A stretch of 64,000 nucleotides of DNA from Chitinophaga oryzae (GCF_012516375.2 NZ_CP051204.2:8293501-8357500); one strand, 5' to 3'. Shown: positions 8,365 to 16,946, numbered from the stretch's first letter. Notes: generated from the letters alone by a model not told the origin. Translations and numbers: made by a program.

Positions 8365-11181
8365 TTATTTAGACAGGTACATGCTCTTCTCTTTATACAA
8401 CTGACGGAAGTAAGGATCCCTCAGGTCTTTGATAAAGCGGATCGCTTCACCGGTGGACTTCATTTCAGGGCCCAGTTCTTTGTTCACGCCCGGGAATTTA
8501 TTGAAAGAGAACACGGGTTCCTTGATAGCAAAGCCGCTCAGTTTCTTCTCAATTTTGAAGTCTTTCAGTTTCTTATCTCCGATCATCACTTTGGTAGCGA
8601 TGTTGAGGTAAGGCACCTGGTAAGCTTTGGCGATAAACGGCGTGGTACGGGAAGCGCGTGGGTTGGCTTCGATAACATATACCTGGCCGTCTTTTACCGC
8701 GAACTGAATGTTGATCAGGCCACGGATGTTCAGCGCGCGGGCAATTTTTTCCGCGTAGTATTCCATGGTGGTCACTTCAATCGGAGTAAGGTTGAAGGCC
8801 GGCAGCAGCGCATGGCTGTCGCCGCTGTGGATACCTGCAGGCTCAATGTGCTCCATCACGCCCATCACGTGGAAATCCGTACCATCAAAGATACCGTCGA
8901 TTTCAGCCTCCTGGCAACGGTCCAGGAAGTGGTCGATCAGGATCTTATTACCAGGCAGGTGACGCAGCAGGCTTAACACTGATTGTTCCAGCTCTTCTTC
9001 GTTGATCACGATACGCATCCGCTGGCCGCCCAGTACATAAGACGGACGGACCAGTACCGGGTAACCCACTTCTTTCGCTACTTCGATCGCATCGTCTGTA
9101 TTGTAGGCGGTACCATATTTCGGATAAGGAATGCCCAGGTCTTTCAGCATATCGGAGAAACGGCCGCGGTCTTCGGCTATATCCATGCTGTCGAAAGAAG
9201 TACCGATGATTTTGATACCTTTTTCTTCGAGGCGTTTCGCCAGCTTCAGCGCTGTCTGGCCACCCAGCTGAACGATCACCCCTTCCGGTTTTTCCAGCTC
9301 GATGATTTCCCACAGGTGCTCCCAGAACACCGGCTCGAAGTACAGCTTATCGGCCATGTCGAAGTCGGTGGACACGGTTTCAGGGTTACAGTTCACCATG
9401 ATCGCTTCGTAGCCGCAATCCTGGATCGCCTGCAAACCGTGTGTGCAGCAGTAGTCGAACTCGATACCCTGGCCAATCCTGTTAGGACCGGAGCCCAGTA
9501 CGATGATTTTTTTACGGTCGGTTACCTTGCTTTCGTTTTCAGTGTCGAAAGTAGAGTAGAAATAAGGCGTTTTCGCTTCAAACTCAGCGGAGCAGGTATC
9601 TACCATTTTGTAGGTACGTACAATGCCGTTGGCCTTTCTCTTTTCGTACACTTCCTCTTCTTCACAATTGCCGAAGATAACAGCCAGCTGCGCATCGGAG
9701 AAGCCCATCTTCTTGGCGTCGGCCAGCATATCAGCCGGAACGCTCTCCAGGTCATGTTCGCCCAGTTGTTTTTCCAGGTTAACAATATCCTGTATCTGGT
9801 GGAGGAACCAGCGGTCGATGTAAGTCTGCTGGTGGATATGTTTTACAGAAGCGCCGGCCATCAGGGCATCTTTAATACGGAAGATGCGGTCCCAGGTCGG
9901 ACGTTTCAGTTTTTCGATGAGTTGTTCGGACTTCATCAGTGACTTGCCGTAGTAGCCGAGGCCGAGCGCATCGTTTTCGAGGCTCTGGCAGGCCTTCTGC
10001 AAGGCTTCAGGGAAGGTGCGGCCGATAGCCATTACTTCACCTACTGATTTCATCTGGAGGCCCAGCGTGTCGTCCGCGCCTTTAAATTTATCGAAGTTCC
10101 AGCGGGGCATTTTTACGATAACGTAGTCCAGCGCCGGTTCAAAGAAAGCGGAAGTAGTTCTGGTAATCTGGTTTTCCAGTTCATCGAGGGTGTAACCGAT
10201 CGCCAGTTTGGCGGCGATTTTCGCAATCGGATAACCGGTCGCTTTGGAAGCCAGCGCAGAAGAGCGGCTTACGCGCGGGTTAATTTCAATTGCGATCAGT
10301 TCTTCATTCTCCGGGTTCAGGGAGAACTGTACGTTACAACCGCCGGCGAAGTTACCCAGGTCGCGCATCATCATCATGGCTTTGTTACGCATGTCCTGGA
10401 AAGCGGTATCGCTCAGGGTCATGGCAGGCGCCACGGTGATGGAGTCGCCTGTGTGGATACCCATCGGGTCCAGGTTTTCCACCGTACAGATGATCACTAC
10501 GTTGTCGTTCTTGTCACGCAGCAGTTCCAGTTCGAATTCCTTCCACCCCAGCACCGCTTTCTCTACCAGTACTTCGTGGATAGGAGAAGCTTTCAGGCCA
10601 CGGTCCAGCGCTTCGTCCAGCTCATCCTTGCTGTGTACGAAACCGCCGCCGGTACCACCGAGGGTGAAGGAAGGACGGATTACCAGCGGGAATCCAATCT
10701 CCTGTGCAAACTCTTTACCTTCCAGGAAGGAGTTGGCCGTTTTTGCAGGAGCCACCGGAACCCCGATCTTAATCATCCACTGGCGGAACTGTTCGCGGTC
10801 TTCCGCTTTGTCAATCGCTTTAATGTCTACCCCTATCAGGCGAACATTGAATTTCTCCCAAACTCCCAGCTCATCTACCTCTTTACAAAGGTTCAGCGCT
10901 GTTTGACCACCCATGGTAGGTAATACGGCATCAATCTGGTTTTCTTCCAGAATCTGCTCAATGCTTTCCACGGTTAATGGGAGCAAATAAACCTTATCGG
11001 CCATCATAGGATCCGTCATGATGGTAGCCGGGTTGGAATTAATCAAAATCACTTTAATTCCTTCTTCCCGCAACGAACGTGCTGCCTGGGAACCAGAATA
11101 GTCAAATTCGCAAGCCTGACCAATAATAATGGGACCAGAACCGATAATGAGGACAGATTTGATAGATGAGTCTTTTGGCAT
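8365..11181 (-). CDS. carB: Carbamoyl-phosphate synthase large subunit (short form lacking the allosteric domain)
   Basis: CarB makes carbamoyl phosphate from bicarbonate, two ATP and ammonia delivered by CarA, feeding arginine and pyrimidine synthesis. The 938-residue protein has two ATP-grasp halves. The first begins with [21 protein letters not shown] and contains [12 protein letters not shown] and [20 protein letters not shown]. The second begins [21 protein letters not shown] and contains [11 protein letters not shown] and [15 protein letters not shown]. The chain stops at [11 protein letters not shown], where enzymes of about 1,070 residues continue into an MGS-like allosteric domain. 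The reading frame is clean and a terminator follows, so this is a natural short form and not a broken gene. carA is not in the window. Confidence 0.95.
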   Translation of the reverse strand: MPKDSSIKSVLIIGSGPIIIGQACEFDYSGSQAARSLREEGIKVILINSNPATIMTDPMMADKVYLLPLTVESIEQILEENQIDAVLPTMGGQTALNLCKEVDELGVWEKFNVRLIGVDIKAIDKAEDREQFRQWMIKIGVPVAPAKTANSFLEGKEFAQEIGFPLVIRPSFTLGGTGGGFVHSKDELDEALDRGLKASPIHEVLVEKAVLGWKEFELELLRDKNDNVVIICTVENLDPMGIHTGDSITVAPAMTLSDTAFQDMRNKAMMMMRDLGNFAGGCNVQFSLNPENEELIAIEINPRVSRSSALASKATGYPIAKIAAKLAIGYTLDELENQITRTTSAFFEPALDYVIVKMPRWNFDKFKGADDTLGLQMKSVGEVMAIGRTFPEALQKACQSLENDALGLGYYGKSLMKSEQLIEKLKRPTWDRIFRIKDALMAGASVKHIHQQTYIDRWFLHQIQDIVNLEKQLGEHDLESVPADMLADAKKMGFSDAQLAVIFGNCEEEEVYEKRKANGIVRTYKMVDTCSAEFEAKTPYFYSTFDTENESKVTDRKKIIVLGSGPNRIGQGIEFDYCCTHGLQAIQDCGYEAIMVNCNPETVSTDFDMADKLYFEPVFWEHLWEIIELEKPEGVIVQLGGQTALKLAKRLEEKGIKIIGTSFDSMDIAEDRGRFSDMLKDLGIPYPKYGTAYNTDDAIEVAKEVGYPVLVRPSYVLGGQRMRIVINEEELEQSVLSLLRHLPGNKILIDHFLDRCQEAEIDGIFDGTDFHVMGVMEHIEPAGIHSGDSHALLPAFNLTPIEVTTMEYYAEKIARALNIRGLINIQFAVKDGQVYVIEANPRASRTTPFIAKAYQVPYLNIATKVMIGDKKLKDFKIEKKLSGFAIKEPVFSFNKFPGVNKELGPEMKSTGEAIRFIKDLRDPYFRQLYKEKSMYLSK

Positions 11182-11249
11182 TTTTGTAATCTATTGAAAA
11201 TGAAAAACCACATTGATTTTAATGCCGTACGAGGGACCAAAAAAATCGT

Positions 11250-11258
11250 GCAAAGTTA
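11250..11258 (-). promoter_or_regulatory. Bacteroidota -7 element for carB
   Basis: Minus-strand TAACTTTGC matches TAnnTTTGC exactly, about 70 bases upstream of the carB ATG. From here to about base 11420 the spacer is A+T-rich with no convincing gene. Confidence 0.6.
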
Positions 11259-11423
11259 CGTGATTTGAAATTTAATAATGGAATTAAATTTGATTTTTTA
11301 TGAAAGAATTTTCCGGACGACATGATAGAATGCTTTTTTTACATACAATAATTGTTTTATAAAATACTACGGCAGAGGCGGATTTCAGGAGAAACACGCC
11401 GGCTTTTTTTCCGTACAAATACG

Positions 11424-11455
11424 TTGTGCTATCATCCCGGAATATCCTACCTTTG
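11424..11455 (+). promoter_or_regulatory. Promoter of the putative MNIO peptide operon
   Basis: TACCTTTG (11448-11455) matches the Bacteroidota -7 element and has a TTG about 21 bases upstream (11424-11426). Initiation near 11463 would leave a leader of about 100 bases before the peptide gene. Confidence 0.55.
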
Positions 11456-11561
11456 GTCCTGTTAGTACATACCCCAAAAGTGACCGGCACCGATCGAGCA
11501 GCATTTTCGTTTATATCTGTCGTTTTATATCTATCATTTATCACCCCAAAAACCACATGTC

Positions 11562-11801
11562 ATGCGTACAGCAGAAGTTCACTATGGAACAGACGGCCAC
11601 GTAAACCTCACCGTGCCTAAAGGCACGAAAATGGCCGAAATCGCCAGGTTACAGGAACTGGTAATTTCAAAAATTAACCCCCGTGGCTGTCAGGCCTGCC
11701 TGTCCGGCGTCCACTTCAACATCCGGGAACAACTGGAACATGTTATGAAAGTAGACCTCGACAAAATGGCGACCATCAAAGGTACTGTCATCGGCCACTA
11801 A
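11562..11801 (+). CDS. Putative MNIO substrate peptide (79 aa) with a CxxC motif
   Basis: This small ATG-initiated gene encodes 79 residues with no signal peptide or membrane segment. Residues 24-38 look like an amphipathic helix (KMAEIARLQELVISK). Next comes PRGCQACLSGVHF with Cys43 and Cys46, the only cysteines, then a hydrophilic tail ending GTVIGH. It lies directly upstream of a DUF692/MNIO enzyme and its likely partner, with its own promoter, and a hairpin terminator follows it. That is the layout expected for a ribosomally made peptide whose cysteines are oxidatively modified. Position of the CxxC in the middle, not at the C-terminus, is unusual. Alternatives are a small metal-binding or redox protein. 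The substrate role is inference from context. Confidence 0.6.
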   Translation: MRTAEVHYGTDGHVNLTVPKGTKMAEIARLQELVISKINPRGCQACLSGVHFNIREQLEHVMKVDLDKMATIKGTVIGH

Positions 11802-11810
11802 CGTATCACC

Positions 11811-11837
11811 GCCCCGTTCCCCGGAGCGGGGCTTTTT
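11811..11837 (+). terminator. Hairpin terminator/attenuator between peptide gene and MNIO gene
   Basis: GCCCCG pairs with CGGGGC, with an inner TCC/GGA extension, and is followed immediately by five T residues. The MNIO ATG lies only about 15 bases further on. Partial read-through would give much more peptide mRNA than enzyme mRNA. Confidence 0.8.
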
Positions 11838-11851
11838 AAACATTCCCTGCC

Positions 11852-12778
11852 ATGTATCCTGCTACGCTTACCGGCCGCAGCAGCCGGTTGTATGAAAAAA
11901 CTATTCCTCAACTGGGCGTGGGTTTATTGTACAATCCTTCCCTGGAACTGTACCTCGACAGCCCCGCTACCTGTTGCGATTACGTGGAAATTATTCCGGA
12001 CATGTTCTGGACAGACCTGGGCAACGGCCACCCTGGCCGCTTTGAAGAAATAGACAGCTGGATGAACGTGCTCCATAAACTCGCCGCCCGCTATCCGCTC
12101 ACCGCCCATAACATCTCCTACTCCCTCGGCAGCGCCGGCATCTTCGACATGGCTTATCTCCATAAAATGGAAGAATGGCACCGGCGCTTCCCGTTTGTAT
12201 GGCACAGCGACCACCTCTCTTTCGTGAAAGTACATGATGAGCATCAGCAGGAACATAACGCCGGTATGGCCGTTCCCGTGCCCTACGACTACGAAGTGCT
12301 GGACATGATCGACAGCCGCATCAACACTATCAGCCGCAGCATCAGGGCGCCTTTCCTGGTAGAAAACAACGTGTATTTCATTGACCTGCCGGAACAGGAA
12401 CTCTCCGAAACGGCTTTCCTCAATGAACTGTCGAAAGATACCGCCTGTGGCCTGCTGCTCGATATCCACAACGTATATACGAACGCGGTGAACCATGGGT
12501 TTGATGCCCGCAGCTTCATCGCCGCGCTGGACCTCGGCAAGGTGATAGAAATACACATCGCCGGCGGCAATGAAATGGCTGGCATGTATACCGACTCCCA
12601 CGCAGGGCCTTGTCCGGAAGCTGTATGGGAACTTCTCGAGTATACGTTACCGTTAGTGCCCAACCTCTGCGGCATCACTTTCGAATTTCATGAATCGTAC
12701 TTTCACCTGCTGCAGTTCGACGGGATCACCCGCGAACTGAACAGGGCCAAAGCAGTATGGAATCAATATCATAAGTAA
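11852..12778 (+). CDS. MNIO (DUF692) family multinuclear iron-dependent oxidase
   Basis: DUF692/MNIO proteins are TIM-barrel di- or tri-iron enzymes. Characterised members (MbnB, TglH, ChrH) oxidise cysteine or other residues of ribosomal peptides together with a partner protein. The 308-residue protein shows the family pattern: DYVEIIPDMFW (43-53), TAHNISYSLGSAG (84-96, His86), WHSDHLSF (117-124), VENNVYF (170-176), LLLDIHNVYTNA (201-212, Asp204/His206), EIHIAGG (233-239, His235), DSHAGP (248-253) and TFEFHESY (276-283). The expected His/Asp/Glu/Asn ligand set is therefore present. It lies between a small CxxC peptide gene and a partner gene that begins six bases after its stop. The reaction on this particular substrate is not known. 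Confidence 0.85.
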   Translation: MYPATLTGRSSRLYEKTIPQLGVGLLYNPSLELYLDSPATCCDYVEIIPDMFWTDLGNGHPGRFEEIDSWMNVLHKLAARYPLTAHNISYSLGSAGIFDMAYLHKMEEWHRRFPFVWHSDHLSFVKVHDEHQQEHNAGMAVPVPYDYEVLDMIDSRINTISRSIRAPFLVENNVYFIDLPEQELSETAFLNELSKDTACGLLLDIHNVYTNAVNHGFDARSFIAALDLGKVIEIHIAGGNEMAGMYTDSHAGPCPEAVWELLEYTLPLVPNLCGITFEFHESYFHLLQFDGITRELNRAKAVWNQYHK

Positions 12779-12784
12779 ACAGCC

Positions 12785-13402
12785 ATGTCACTCCTCTCCT
12801 TTCAGCAGGCACTTGCCGCGCTCATCGCCTCTCCTGAGCGCTGCGTGGAAGCCAGGCAACAGCCGGACGCGGTCTTCGCATCCTATGACCTCACCGATCG
12901 GGAAAGAAAACGGCTGGAGACGGTCGTGTTCCAGCGCGGCATGTCGGTCAACTGCACCCTGTACCGTGTGAACCGTATAACGCCTATCTATACGTTGCTG
13001 CCCTACACCTGTCTGCTGCTGGGCGACCGGCTCATGCCGCTGGCCACCGCTTTCTGGGAGGCCTGCCGGCAGTCCGATCTTCAGTTCAAACGGGAAATTG
13101 AAGGTTTTGCCGGTTACCTGGAAAAACAAATAGCGCAGGGGCGCCTGCAGGTGCTTTACCTGCCGGAAATATTACGGATGGAAACCGCCATCAATGCCCT
13201 GAAATTTTTACCGAAGCAGCAGGACGCCGCATCACATGTGAGGTATATTCCTTTTGAACACGAGCCAGGGCCACTGCTGGAAGCCTTATCGGCGCTGCGT
13301 ATCCCTGAAGTGGCGCCAGCAATAGGCAACTGGCTGCTGATCATCGATTACAGCGGAGAAGAAATGTCTTTCAGCACAACCGCCATACAGGAAGCGCCGT
13401 AG
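12785..13402 (+). CDS. Probable MNIO partner protein (DUF2063-like / RRE-like)
   Basis: The 205-residue protein starts six bases after the MNIO stop and is certainly co-transcribed with it. The first half contains the DUF2063-type pattern: short helices with DLTDRERKRLETVVFQRG, then a hydrophobic PYTCLLLGDRLMPLATAFWEAC segment. The centre has YLPEILRMETAINAL, comparable with the domain linker of BufC/HvfC-like partners. The second half is a beta-rich segment. Partners of MNIO enzymes bind the peptide leader, which is the probable role here. No membrane segment or cysteine cluster is visible. The family link is a pattern-level judgement and should be treated as moderate. Confidence 0.6.
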   Translation: MSLLSFQQALAALIASPERCVEARQQPDAVFASYDLTDRERKRLETVVFQRGMSVNCTLYRVNRITPIYTLLPYTCLLLGDRLMPLATAFWEACRQSDLQFKREIEGFAGYLEKQIAQGRLQVLYLPEILRMETAINALKFLPKQQDAASHVRYIPFEHEPGPLLEALSALRIPEVAPAIGNWLLIIDYSGEEMSFSTTAIQEAP

Positions 13403-13403
13403 C

Positions 13404-13421
13404 CCGGGGCCGAAGCCCCGG
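13404..13421. terminator. GC-rich hairpin after the MNIO operon
   Basis: CCGGGGC pairs perfectly with GCCCCGG around a CGAA tetraloop, two bases after the partner gene stop. No T-run follows, so it may stabilise the 3' end rather than terminate on its own. Confidence 0.5.
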
Positions 13422-13509
13422 AAACCGGAAAAGCGTGCCAGCAGCTATCGTTGAAGGCAGCGAAGCCGCGGCCTCCGTTGTATGACGGGACCTAACAGAC
13501 CGTAAGTTG

Positions 13510-14664
13510 TTATAGTTTAAGACGGGTGGACATAATAGCGATGGCAGCGCCCATAACGGCGATGAGCGAAAAAGACACTGCGAGGCTGGTAGCCTGCGCC
13601 ACAAAACCAATCAGCGGCGGGCCAAAAAGGAAGCCCAGGTAACCAATAGTGGAAACCGCCGCCAGCGCCATTCCCGGCGACAGAACAGCGGACTTGCCGG
13701 CAGCGCTGTATACCAGCGGCACCACCGCAGAAACACCGGCACCTACCAGCATGAAGCCCAGCGTAGCGCTCACCAGGTAAGGGAAAGCTACCGCTACCAG
13801 TAACCCGGCGGCTGTAAGTGTTCCGCTGATGATAAGCATTTTTCGTGTACCCAATCGCGTTATCATCCAGTCAGCCACAAAACGGCCGGAGGCCATAGTG
13901 CCCATAAAGGCGGCATAACCGGCGCCCCCCAGCCCTTCCTCCACTTTCACTACGCGGCGGAAATATACCCCGCTCCAGTCAAACATAGTACCCTCGCATA
14001 TCATGGAGCACATAGCGATAATGCCCAGCGTCAGCAAAAAGCGGTCAGGCTTAACAAACAGTGGCTGATTAGCCTGTACGTTATTATCCTGCTGTACGAT
14101 ATGCCGCATCGTGAGCAGCACCAGCGTCCAGGAAATACCGGTGATCAGCAGGAAATGATACACCGGCTGCATATGCAGTCCGCTCATTGCCGCGCCAATA
14201 GCCGCGCCGGTGAACCCTGCCACGCTCCACAGCCCATGAAAAGAGGCCATGATAGAACGGCCATACATCGCTTCCACCGCTACCGCCTGCGTGTTGACCG
14301 CAATATTGGCCAGGTTGCCGCAGAAGCCGAAAAACACAAGGAAAGAGATCAGTTCCCAGGGCGCTTTGGCCAGGCCCAGTACCGGCAGAATAGCGGCATA
14401 CGCCACCGCGGCAATGATCAACACCTGCTTACTGCCGAAACGGGATACGAGGATACCTGCTACCGGCAGGGAAATCAGCGACCCTACCGGCAGTGCCAGC
14501 AGCACGCTGCCCAGACCCGCATCGTTGAGGCGCAGGGATTGCTGTATGTCCGGGATGCGTGATGCCCAGCTGGCAAAACACAATCCGGTCAGAAAAAACA
14601 ACGCGCTTACCGCAATGCGGGCGCCTCTCTTATGTATCACCGGTATCGATAAATCCTGTAACAT
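13510..14664 (-). CDS. MFS transporter, YbjJ-like
   Basis: The 384-residue protein is hydrophobic throughout, with about 12 predicted helices. It opens with the YbjJ-like FFLTGLCFASWASRIPDIQ segment, and a loop motif between helices 2 and 3 (GILVSRFGSKQ) fits the major facilitator superfamily. The substrate is not evident. It is convergent with the MNIO operon and upstream of nothing else on its strand. The DeoR-type regulator precedes it on the same strand about 40 bases away, so the two may form an operon. Enterobacterial ybjJ also lies next to a HAD phosphatase; here a HAD-fold nucleotidase is two genes away, which may be meaningful. Confidence 0.85.
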   Translation of the reverse strand: MLQDLSIPVIHKRGARIAVSALFFLTGLCFASWASRIPDIQQSLRLNDAGLGSVLLALPVGSLISLPVAGILVSRFGSKQVLIIAAVAYAAILPVLGLAKAPWELISFLVFFGFCGNLANIAVNTQAVAVEAMYGRSIMASFHGLWSVAGFTGAAIGAAMSGLHMQPVYHFLLITGISWTLVLLTMRHIVQQDNNVQANQPLFVKPDRFLLTLGIIAMCSMICEGTMFDWSGVYFRRVVKVEEGLGGAGYAAFMGTMASGRFVADWMITRLGTRKMLIISGTLTAAGLLVAVAFPYLVSATLGFMLVGAGVSAVVPLVYSAAGKSAVLSPGMALAAVSTIGYLGFLFGPPLIGFVAQATSLAVSFSLIAVMGAAIAIMSTRLKL

Positions 14665-14702
14665 CGTTGTGTAGATTTCAGCGTATGGTTTCCGTTTAAC
14701 GT

Positions 14703-15449
14703 TTATATCACCTGTATGCCCAGGTCCTGGTAAGGCTTAAATAAAGGCAGTTCCGGTTTGTCCGTCACGATCACATCTATTCCCGTAATGTCGCAGACTT
14801 TAAACGGCTCTGCCGTATCCATTTTATCACTGGTGGCCAGCGCAACAATTTTATTGCCCGCTTCAATCATCACACTTTTTACATCTGCTTCCTCAAGGTC
14901 CAGGCCAGTTACGCCGGCTTCCGGATGCAGGCTGCAGATACCTACGAAGGCCAGGTCGGCCCGGATCTTCTGCATCGCGCGGATAGTATCCATACCGGTA
15001 GCTGTTTGTGAGTTTTTACCGATACGCCCGCCGGTAAAGATCACTTCTATGGTAGGGTGCTCTATCAGCTGGGTAACGATAGGTACGCTGTTGGTAATGA
15101 TGGTCAGCCGCAGCTGGGGAGGCAACAGTTTCACCAGCGCCAGCGTAGAGGTGCCGCCGTCCATCAGCACGGTCTGTCCGTCGTGCAGCAAGGTGAGGGC
15201 TTTACGGGCCATCAGCTGTTTATCGGCCGCATGGCGCTCTACCCGCTCTTTAAAGGAATAGGGATTGGGAGAATGGGGGATGGCGCCTCCCCGCACTTTG
15301 ATCAGCTGCCCGCTTTGTGCCAGCGCTTCCAGGTCCCGGCGTACCGTATCTTCCGACACCTGCAGATCAGTACTCAGCTCCGTCTGTAACACCTTCTGAT
15401 CTGTTTGCAGCTTCTTTAATATATAATCAAGTCTTTCCTCTTTCAGCAT
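14703..15449 (-). CDS. DeoR/GlpR family transcriptional regulator
   Basis: The protein is about 248 residues from the chosen ATG (MLKEERLDYIL), a typical length. The N-terminal DeoR winged helix (LKKLQTDQKVLQTELSTDLQVSEDTVRRDLEALAQSG) is followed by the GlpR-type effector domain with LMDGGTSTLALVKLLP, TNSVPIVTQLIEHPTIEVIFTGG and FVGICSLHPEAGVT. Such regulators usually respond to sugar phosphates. An ATG nine bases further upstream is an alternative start. It is divergent from the nucleotidase gene, and the short space between them is filled by a 10-bp repeat array, the obvious candidate operator. The MFS gene downstream could belong to its regulon. Confidence 0.9.
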   Translation of the reverse strand: MLKEERLDYILKKLQTDQKVLQTELSTDLQVSEDTVRRDLEALAQSGQLIKVRGGAIPHSPNPYSFKERVERHAADKQLMARKALTLLHDGQTVLMDGGTSTLALVKLLPPQLRLTIITNSVPIVTQLIEHPTIEVIFTGGRIGKNSQTATGMDTIRAMQKIRADLAFVGICSLHPEAGVTGLDLEEADVKSVMIEAGNKIVALATSDKMDTAEPFKVCDITGIDVIVTDKPELPLFKPYQDLGIQVI

Positions 15450-15460
15450 ACTTGCCATTT

Positions 15461-15530
15461 TCTGCAATATTATGTAATATTCTGCAATATTCTGCAATTA
15501 TTTGCATATCTTTGCAATAAACCGCAAAAT
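15461..15530. repeat. Seven-unit 10-bp direct repeat array, probable operator
   Basis: The region reads as consecutive decamers: TCTGCAATAT, TATGTAATAT, TCTGCAATAT, TCTGCAATTA, TTTGCATATC, TTTGCAATAA, ACCGCAAAAT. TGCAAT-like cores recur exactly every ten bases, placing them on one face of the helix. The array fills the space between the divergent deoR-type and nucleotidase genes and overlaps the nucleotidase promoter. Confidence 0.8.
15507..15515 (+). promoter_or_regulatory. Bacteroidota -7 element for the nucleotidase gene, inside the repeat array
   Basis: TATCTTTGC matches TAnnTTTGC. Initiation about seven bases downstream would leave fewer than ten untranslated bases before the ATG at 15531, so the message may be nearly leaderless. 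Confidence 0.55.
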
Positions 15531-16070
15531 ATGGCAAGAATAGCAATAGACATGGACAACGTAATGGCGGACATATACAGTCATTACCTTCATTACTACG
15601 AAACATCGCACGGCATTAAGCTGGATTCGCGTGACTTACACGGCGTTCCTGAAGGGGAGATACTGCCTGACGGGCTGATAAGGAAATTTTTATTGACGCC
15701 GGGCTTTTTCCGGACGGCGCCGGTGATGCCGGGCAGCCAGGAAGTGATCAAGGCCCTGATGGAGAAATATGAAGTCTTCATTGTATCTGCGGCCATGGAA
15801 TTTCCACAGTCACTCCGCGAAAAACTGGAATGGCTGCATGAACATTTCCCCTTCATCAGCTGGCACAATATTGTGCTCTGCGGCTCTAAAACCATTGTGA
15901 ATGCCGACATCATGATTGACGACTACGACAAGAACCTGCGGCATTTTAAGGGAAGGCAGTTGTTGTTTACAGCCCCGCATAATGTTCATCTGACAGATTA
16001 CGAGCGGGTACACAACTGGGAAGAAGTAGCAGCAGCGCTGGAGGTAGAAATTCCGGCTGCCCGGGTATAA
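15531..16070 (+). CDS. 5' nucleotidase, NT5C type (HAD superfamily)
   Basis: The 179-residue protein begins with the HAD motif I DMDNVMAD at residues 7-14, which fixes the start codon. It has the NT5C-like VMPGSQEVIKALMEKYEVFIVSAAMEFP segment (motif II Ser) and motif III/IV as WHNIVLCGSKTIVNADIMIDDYDKNL. NT5C enzymes dephosphorylate pyrimidine (deoxy)nucleoside monophosphates in the cytoplasm; other small phosphate esters are possible. It is divergent from a DeoR-type regulator, and its promoter lies within the repeat array that probably binds that regulator. A carbohydrate or nucleoside phosphate signal is therefore plausible but not shown. Confidence 0.82.
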   Translation: MARIAIDMDNVMADIYSHYLHYYETSHGIKLDSRDLHGVPEGEILPDGLIRKFLLTPGFFRTAPVMPGSQEVIKALMEKYEVFIVSAAMEFPQSLREKLEWLHEHFPFISWHNIVLCGSKTIVNADIMIDDYDKNLRHFKGRQLLFTAPHNVHLTDYERVHNWEEVAAALEVEIPAARV

Positions 16071-16110
16071 CCACAATGGGGGATAACATGACCGGCTGGT
16101 TACAGGAGGC

Positions 16111-16719
16111 TTACCCCCTCTTCGCTTTTCCTTTACGGAGCGTGGCCAGCTCTTTCTTCATTTTAAGCACATCGTCTTTGAGGGCTGTATAGTTCTTCAG
16201 CAGTTGATTGTGCTCTTCCAGTATTTTATAATATTTCTCCCGCAGCACCATCATTTCCTCGCTGTCGGTCTGCCTTGTTTCCTGCGTGGTGCCGGGATTC
16301 AGAAAGGCTTCCGGGGTCATATCCAGTCCACGGGCTACCCGGTCCAGTTCATCCGGTGAGAAAGTCTCTTTTTCAAAAACATTATACATGGTGCGCCTGC
16401 TCATATTGAGGCGCTCTGCCAGTTTGCTCTTGTTGAGCCCTTTCTCCGCAATCAGGTGCTGAAGGCGGTTTCCATGGTGTATACTTTTCCCGTTGGCCAG
16501 CTGCATTGTGCCGTTCCAGCGGATAAACTCATCCGGCGTGATACCGATAATTTCACAGAAACGTTCCAGGTTGACCCGCTTCATATCCCCGTTCCGCAAG
16601 TGATAGTGGGCGATCTGGTTGGTGAAGCCGGCCATTTTTGCAAAATCGATGATTTTGATTTTTTTCTGCTTCAGTATCTGCTTTAATCGCTGGCCCATAT
16701 GTATCAAACTCGACTGCAT
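16111..16719 (-). CDS. Double-HTH XRE-family regulator with coiled-coil tail
   Basis: The 202-residue protein has two XRE-type helix-turn-helix units. One lies at about 8-63 (LKQILKQKKIKIIDFAKMAG ... IIGITPDEF) and one at about 83-138 (LQHLIAEKGLNKSKLAERLN ... LDMTPEAFL). Residues 150-200 form a probable coiled coil (heptad-like MVLREKYYKILEEHNQLLKNY), then a Lys/Arg-rich end. It is probably a DNA-binding dimer with a repressor-like role. It is convergent with the nucleotidase gene and divergent from a small gene. The long spacer at its 5' side carries two palindromes that could be its operators. Confidence 0.85.
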   Translation of the reverse strand: MQSSLIHMGQRLKQILKQKKIKIIDFAKMAGFTNQIAHYHLRNGDMKRVNLERFCEIIGITPDEFIRWNGTMQLANGKSIHHGNRLQHLIAEKGLNKSKLAERLNMSRRTMYNVFEKETFSPDELDRVARGLDMTPEAFLNPGTTQETRQTDSEEMMVLREKYYKILEEHNQLLKNYTALKDDVLKMKKELATLRKGKAKRG

Positions 16720-16887
16720 CGTTTATGCTTTTTTATAAATAATTGTATAATATAACAATTAATCTTTCATTTCGTAAATAAAATTATCAAATCGCGTTAA
16801 AAAATAATAAAATGATTACGGTAGGTAGCATAATGATCCGATGCGCTAACTTTTATGCCTATACGTAGGCTGAAAAAATTATTTCAC

Positions 16888-16920
16888 GATCATTTTGAGT
16901 AAAACCAGGATAAAATGATC
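16888..16920. promoter_or_regulatory. Operator-like dyad in the xre-orf90 spacer
   Basis: GATCATTTT and AAAATGATC form a perfect 9-bp inverted repeat separated by 15 bases. AAAATGAT-like half sites also occur near 16810 and 16832. It lies between divergent genes, one of which encodes a double-HTH regulator. Confidence 0.5.
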
Positions 16921-16946
16921 TTAAAAATCGTACAGTAAACACTCAA

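Noticed and set aside
8365..8400. CarB as a truncated pseudogene
   Set aside because: The frame is intact, both ATP-grasp halves are complete, and a terminator follows the stop at a normal distance.
11284..11556. Minus-strand 90-codon frame between carB and the peptide gene
   Set aside because: It overlaps the probable promoters of both neighbours and its translation has no recognisable features.
15461..15530. Possible CRISPR or VNTR
   Set aside because: Units are contiguous 10-mers without spacers and lie over a promoter; operator array is a better reading.
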